From Mesocentrotus franciscanus (taxonomy: Eukaryota > Echinodermata > Echinoidea > Camarodonta > Strongylocentrotidae), in contig CP137679.1 of the NCBI GenBank assembly GCA_037976565.1, forward strand, positions 4,989,710 to 5,053,709: a stretch of DNA of 64,000 nt, given 5' to 3'. Numbering within the stretch: position 1 is the first letter of the stretch; every line of letters starts with the position of its first letter. The notes beneath the pieces are model-generated. The model was not told the origin of the DNA. It was given only the letters and a program-made list of their open reading frames with translations, and searched no databases. Positions 59,619 to 64,000 of this stretch are shown here, piece by piece. The position numbers and the translations under genes are program-made.

Positions 59619-59760
59619 TTAATTCTCATTGGCACAAGCGCTTTCAGGTTCCATTTGGTTTTCAAATAATTCCAGTTGTGTAAGGTAAGCTCGACTTCTT
59701 TCATTTTTTCCACTTGGCCAAAATTCCAGCATAGAAGACGGGCCATACATGTATCGGTAT
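59619..59760 (-). CDS. Complement C3/C5-like protein, terminal exon (end of C345C domain)
   Basis: 46 residues and a TAA stop. The exon follows a good acceptor on the reverse strand (TTTCTTTATGTGTATAG) and enters with one base, matching the two bases left by the exon at 61634-61784. It encodes RYMYGPSS, LEFWP, then AYLTQLELFE and a final SAC. In complement C3 and C5 the last exon likewise begins just before an aromatic-rich strand and the (E/H)(H/Y)WP segment and ends in a helix with a closing Cys. The pair of cysteines usual after WP is absent here. The domain binds partner proteins during complement activation. A netrin-type NTR protein is the alternative. Confidence 0.68.
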
Positions 59761-61633
59761 CTATACACATAAAGAAAAAGGTAAAGTAAAAATAGAATTA
59801 AATAAAGCTTGCCATATACTTCACATGCATCATACAATCCAAACAGTTCCATTCCCGGAATTTGAAGAGTGCCAATACCTAGTCGCCCAAGGCTGGGGTA
59901 GTGGCTAGCTGTAACCAATGTGGAATAGGTACAGTATATACATGTATGTGACTTTAAAAAAGTTATGGCCAATTGAACATAGGCATGATTTTACTTTTTG
60001 TAAATGTGCGTGTGTGCATGTTTTTATCTTTGACGCGCGCGTATTCCACCATTATGAGTAAAAATGACTGAAATTGAAAGGAAAGTATCGAAAATCCAAA
60101 AAATGCAAAAAACAGAATTCATCAGATCCACGTGTACATTTTTTTTTGACGCACGAATACGTGCGCGTTTGGAGGGGCAGACGCATGCGCGTGGGCTCAA
60201 ATTCTGACCCATGACCTGAGCATAACCGATGCCAAATTTGAATAGAAATTTATATTGCATTCATGACATTTCACATAATGACGTCATGATGACGTCACGA
60301 TGAGCTGGCGTCAGTGAAAAGTCACACAGTTCTAAGTTGGACTAGGATCTATCATCATGGGAAGTTTCATGAGCATGGCTCTATCCATTCTTGAGATATC
60401 CTCCGAACAAATTCATTCAAGAATAAATAAATAAATAATAAATGAATAACAATTTTAATGAAATCAAAAGGTGATACGCACCGTATACATCACCTAAAAA
60501 TCTTGAAGAAATTATAAATGCGCATTAACTTAATTGGATAAGCATAGTAAAACACATGCACTGCGGTGCTCTTTAACCATTAAAATTTCCTTAGAAATGA
60601 AAATGTTTTGACGGGCGCATTCTACTTTGAAATATTACTTTTTAAGGTTCCTAAAACAGGATGTGGTATACAAAAAAAAAAGAATGCCTGCTTTGACGGG
60701 CAAGACTATTTGTAAATGTATATCCCTTCAATGATTTCTTGAGTGCAACTATTTCCCTTGACTTCAACTTTATAGGGCACAGTACAGTTTTTAGATTTCC
60801 TTGCCCTTTTGCAGACAAATCAAATTTTATAGAACTTTGAAGGAATTATGAATATGTCACGTATGTCCTATCTGTGAAATTGAAACGTTAGTGCAGTGTC
60901 CTAGTATTCAAATTATGCAAGGAAAACCGTTTACTTTTTAAACTTCACTGTCATACACTATTGAGTGACTGATTGAATTATTTTTTTCTTTTGTAATAAC
61001 AGTACATAAAATAAGCTGTTGAGGGTACATGAGCATTTGTCCACATCAATAACCCACTTCTTGTAATGGCCAAAATTAAGCTGATTGAATCTTTGCGCAT
61101 AACCATTTGGTACAAATTAAACGACCCCGGGCGCTAAATTCGATTCAACAACTAGCGGTCATGATTTTCACACGAAAAAGACCTTTTCACGCCCTTCTGT
61201 TTTGAGGGAAATTCTAAATTAGTATTATCTTTTAAATGCCATTGGAATTTAACCTTTTTTGGGGGGGGTCTGCAAATTTAACCCTGAATGTGCTTTCTGT
61301 GAGCAAGTTTTGACTGAGGCCGGGGGTGGGGAATCAAGATCTCCGCCACGGAAGATCCAATCGACACAAATTTTGCAGGATTATTGACTCGTATATAAAT
61401 AGTACCCCTGCATATTTACTTTTGAAGAAAAATTGCATATTCATTAATTAATCATAATTTATGCAAATGAAATAAATACTTATATTATAAATCATTTCTT
61501 TTATATTGTATTGATGATCTGCAGCGGTTGCGGGACAGTCATGGATTTTGTACAGGGGGTCAAAATGACCCCCCTCCCCAGTCTGAATAGAAGTAAAGCA
61601 GTCAATATTTGTATATTATATTTCACGTCATAC
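59761..61633 (-). other. Intron of the C345C gene with decayed repeats
   Basis: Includes a SINE/LINE-tail-like segment near 59845-59890 (GGAATTTGAAGAGTGCCAAT), GACGTCA motifs, an AATAAATAAATAAATAATAAA tail near 60421 and a second old repeat at 61270-61480. No further exon supported. Confidence 0.5.
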
Positions 61634-61784
61634 CTTTCATCTCCTCGTTCAGTGGTGAACTTGAGCGTCTTCTGGCCAACAAGCAAAAATGTCCCGCCAA
61701 TAGTTTTATCCTTGACCTTGGGACATTCACAACCTTCGTTAATGAGCAATTGTCTCTCTGCCTGATGGGGGACAGCTTCATCAC
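61634..61784 (-). CDS. Complement C3/C5-like protein, penultimate exon (C345C/NTR core)
   Basis: 151 nt on the reverse strand, acceptor GATGAAATAG, donor GTATGA. Read with two bases entering and two leaving, it gives DEAVPHQAERQLLINEGC, then the NTR-fold signature CECPKVK, then FLLVGQKTLKF. The order Cys, ~18 residues, hydrophobic LLVG-type strand matches C345C domains closing C3, C4 and C5, and also netrin NTR modules. The join to 59619-59760 is in frame across a 1873-nt intron. Upstream exons, including any thioester region, are outside the window. An alternative acceptor (CCCCATCAG) inside the exon would drop 11 residues. Convergent with synaptotagmin. Confidence 0.68.
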
Positions 61785-61926
61785 CTATTTCATCAAGGTA
61801 AACACAGGGACAAGAATAACCAAAGCTAAATGCTTTATACTTTTGCAGAAAAATTCAACATAAATCAGATTTGTTTAAACATGAAAATCAAGCAATTCCC
61901 AAGTGTGGGTTAAGTTTGTGCTTATA

Positions 61927-61966
61927 TTACCTAATGGAGGATAGCTTCATCTCGTATTTCATGAAA
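61927..61966 (-). pseudogene. Partial duplicate of the C345C exon start
   Basis: About 40 bp resembling 61762-61801, i.e. the upstream edge and first codons of the exon. In the copy the frame reaches TAG directly. It lies in the preceding intron and looks like a decayed exon-edge duplication. Confidence 0.45.
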
Positions 61967-62800
61967 GTAGAACAATGCATAAGTAAGACCAAGAGGAAAG
62001 AGGAACTAAGAAGTAACTGGGAGGGGAACATAAAGATCTGGAGTGGAATGACACTACAAATGTGTACTAGGAATGTGTGGAAAAATGTTGCAATCAACCT
62101 CCGAACGGGGAGAAGATACCTTGATAGAATATTTTGTTTATGCTTTGTATACACACACATGTATGATGTGTACATGTAATGAATAGTCTTAGTTACAGTG
62201 ATTACATGTAGGACCATGGATGTATGCAGCTACATGTGAATGTGCCTTTACATACATACTTTCTTTCACCCCCACTAGCCAATCATTATTACCCGGTATG
62301 TAACAATTAATCACTGCAATGGTCTGCATCATGTGTGATTGAAACATTGCTATTAAAGCCATAGTGTACTCGAAGCAAAACCGAACAATCCCCTCTAGCT
62401 GGGTGTTTCCATTTACTGTACCACTTCTTTCTGACCCACCTGACACACTTTGTTCCTATTCATTTTCTACACAGAGGCATTTTCACGAGGCAGTTTCTGT
62501 GATTGGCTTTTTTGCTAGTGAATATTCATAACAAGTCAATTGAATCAATATAATACTTTTTATTGTGTTTTTCTTTAAAATTTAGAAAATTAGCGTACTT
62601 CGGTCATTAATATGCGCATAATTTGCATATTTAACATTGGATCGTTAAACGAAAAGATGAACGCGTCGCTAATACTTCAATGTACCTCTATGCAAAATTT
62701 CACATGAATGGACAATCGGTCTCCGAGATCTTAGGGGGGGAGTCAAATTGACCCCCCCCCCCGGTAAAACCTGGTCTGAAATAGCCCAGTTAAAATAGGG

Positions 62801-63250
62801 TTAAGGCACTTGACTGGAGATGCGAAGGTCAAGGGTTCGAATCCCGACACGGCACTAATATCCTTTTGCAAGATATTAACCTGCACTTGCTACTCTCCAC
62901 CCAGGTGTTAAATGGGTACCCGGTAGGATGCGTCCGTCATTGTTGGTCAAACAACGGCGTCAAGCAACGCCTGGCTGGAATGGTCCCCAGGGCGTGGAGA
63001 TTGTGCACACAATGTGTGCGGGCAAGTATTGAATCCAATGACCGGGGTAATAGTAGGCCTATATCTGTAAAGCTCTTAGAGACATCGTAGATGTATTAAA
63101 GGGCAAGTCCACTCCAAAAATAACTTACTTTCAATAAAAGCAGAAACATCGGTTTGTCTGATTTTTCTGCTTCTATTGAAAGTTAGTTATTTTTGGAGTG
63201 GACTTGTAATTTAAGCGCTATATAAAAGCGGATTATTATTATTATTATTA
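62801..63250 (+). mobile_element. tRNA-derived SINE split by a TTAA hairpin element
   Basis: B box GGTTCGAATCC at 62834-62844, body CTACTCTCCACCCAGGTGTT and GTACCCGGTAGGATGCG, tail GCGCTATATAAAAGCGG then ATT repeats. The tail is cut at a TTAA by the 111-bp element at 63100-63210. Confidence 0.85.
63096..63214. mobile_element. TTAA-flanked hairpin MITE, 111 bp
   Basis: The element at 63100-63210 begins AGGGCAAGTCCACTCC and ends GGAGTGGACTTGTAAT, with TTAA on both sides. Its arms are complementary over about 45 bp with a ~20-nt centre. Termini match those of the 565-bp element at 29350-29914. Confidence 0.85.
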
Positions 63251-63358
63251 TTTGTTCATTCACCTACACGCGAGCCCCCCTGTGTTTACGTAAACGAATA
63301 CTGTTGGAATTTACAGGCTTTGTATTGTTGAATATACTTGACTCCCCAAATTGTGTAC

Positions 63359-63525
63359 CTTTATTCCAGAATTTACAGGAATAAATACACAGAACAAATT
63401 TTGATAAGCTTATAAAATTACTGGCAATTACTAATATCTTTCTTTATTCCAGAATCTACATAAATAAATACATAGAACAAATTTTGATAAGCTTTAAAGC
63501 TACTGGCAATTACTAATGTCTTTCT
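63359..63525. repeat. 83-bp tandem duplication
   Basis: TTTATTCCAGAAT(T/C)TACA through AACAAATTTTGATAAGCTT and ACTGGCAATTACTAAT occurs twice back to back. Confidence 0.85.
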
Positions 63526-64000
63526 TTGGCTCGTTTACTGGATTTAACTTTCTCCCTTTGCATCTATTTCCATTGTATTTCTTTAGTGATTGATAAAGAA
63601 ATAATATGAATGTGATATTTGCTCTTTAAAGTGACTTGGTAACATTGTTGTACTAACCCTCTAACATGCAAAAAATCTGGTAAAAAATCTCAAACCACAA
63701 AGATATTTATGGTTTTCTTAATTTGAAGGTGTCACTGTGCAACACCCTCTAACAGTAAATTCTCCCAACCATTTTTGAAATTCCCAACCGTTTTTCCATG
63801 AAAATAAGACATAAGACAGGCTTTTAAAAATCTTTCAAAACTGAAATGTCTGGAATGGTATTTAGAGCCAATTCGTTGCTTTGTGACGATTTACATTCAC
63901 TTACGAAGTAAAGAGTGCTCTGATTGGCTAATATTTTTCTGCAGAGTCTGACGGACTCTGAGGTCACCAGACGTTCTATTTTTTTTGTTATCACGACAAA
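63526..64000. other. No gene recognised
   Basis: Unique sequence. Upstream exons of the minus-strand C345C gene would lie in this direction but none is visible before the edge. Confidence 0.45.

Noticed and set aside
59761..59972. Upstream part of the 117-codon minus-strand frame
   Set aside because: It crosses the acceptor and reads into intron containing a repeat tail; only the portion from 59760 down is exon.
61511..61863. Plus-strand frames opposite the C345C exon
   Set aside because: The reverse strand gives an NTR-fold signature with good splice sites and an in-phase partner exon. The plus frames give nothing recognisable.

Overview
The window is eukaryotic, gene-poor genomic DNA from an animal. 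Exons are short and bounded by GT-AG introns of about 0.3-1.9 kb. tRNA-derived SINEs, small inverted-repeat DNA transposons, a LINE 3' end, minisatellites and long GA/GT/AAT microsatellites fill most of the rest. A synaptotagmin and a complement C3/C5-like C345C domain, with this repeat style, suggest a marine invertebrate deuterostome, most likely an echinoderm such as a sea urchin. The species cannot be fixed by eye. A run of exactly 500 N (10476-10975) marks a scaffold gap.

Layout: 1-12.2 kb has no recognisable gene. It holds microsatellites, SINE copies and a 1.7-kb element with perfect 16-bp inverted termini around a satellite-like array (3861-5550). From 12.2 to 17.5 kb lies a composite block of several tandem-repeat families, bordered on both sides by the same ~110-bp repeat. 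From 17.5 to 41 kb there are a hAT-type MITE, GA tracts, a 62-bp minisatellite, TTAA- and TA-flanked elements, more SINEs and one convincing TATA-type core promoter (about 24.35 kb) with no gene assigned to it.

The one complete protein gene is on the + strand at 41285-50799: eight coding exons joined in frame into a 444-residue synaptotagmin. It has an N-terminal membrane segment, a C2A that keeps most calcium ligands, a C2B that has lost them, and a C-terminal WHxL motif. By eye it is nearest to Syt12. Its introns carry a LINE 3' fragment interrupted by a hAT MITE, a TA-flanked MITE, and three copies of a ~450-bp element in inverted arrangement.

Convergent to it on the - strand, two exons (61634-61784 and 59619-59760) join in the correct phase and encode the end of a C345C/NTR domain like that closing complement C3/C5-type proteins. 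The rest of that gene lies beyond the right edge. Between the two genes are the synaptotagmin 3' region, SINEs and nested DNA-element fragments. No operon-like relation is expected; the two genes are only neighbours. All splice sites are read by eye from consensus and phase, without transcript support.
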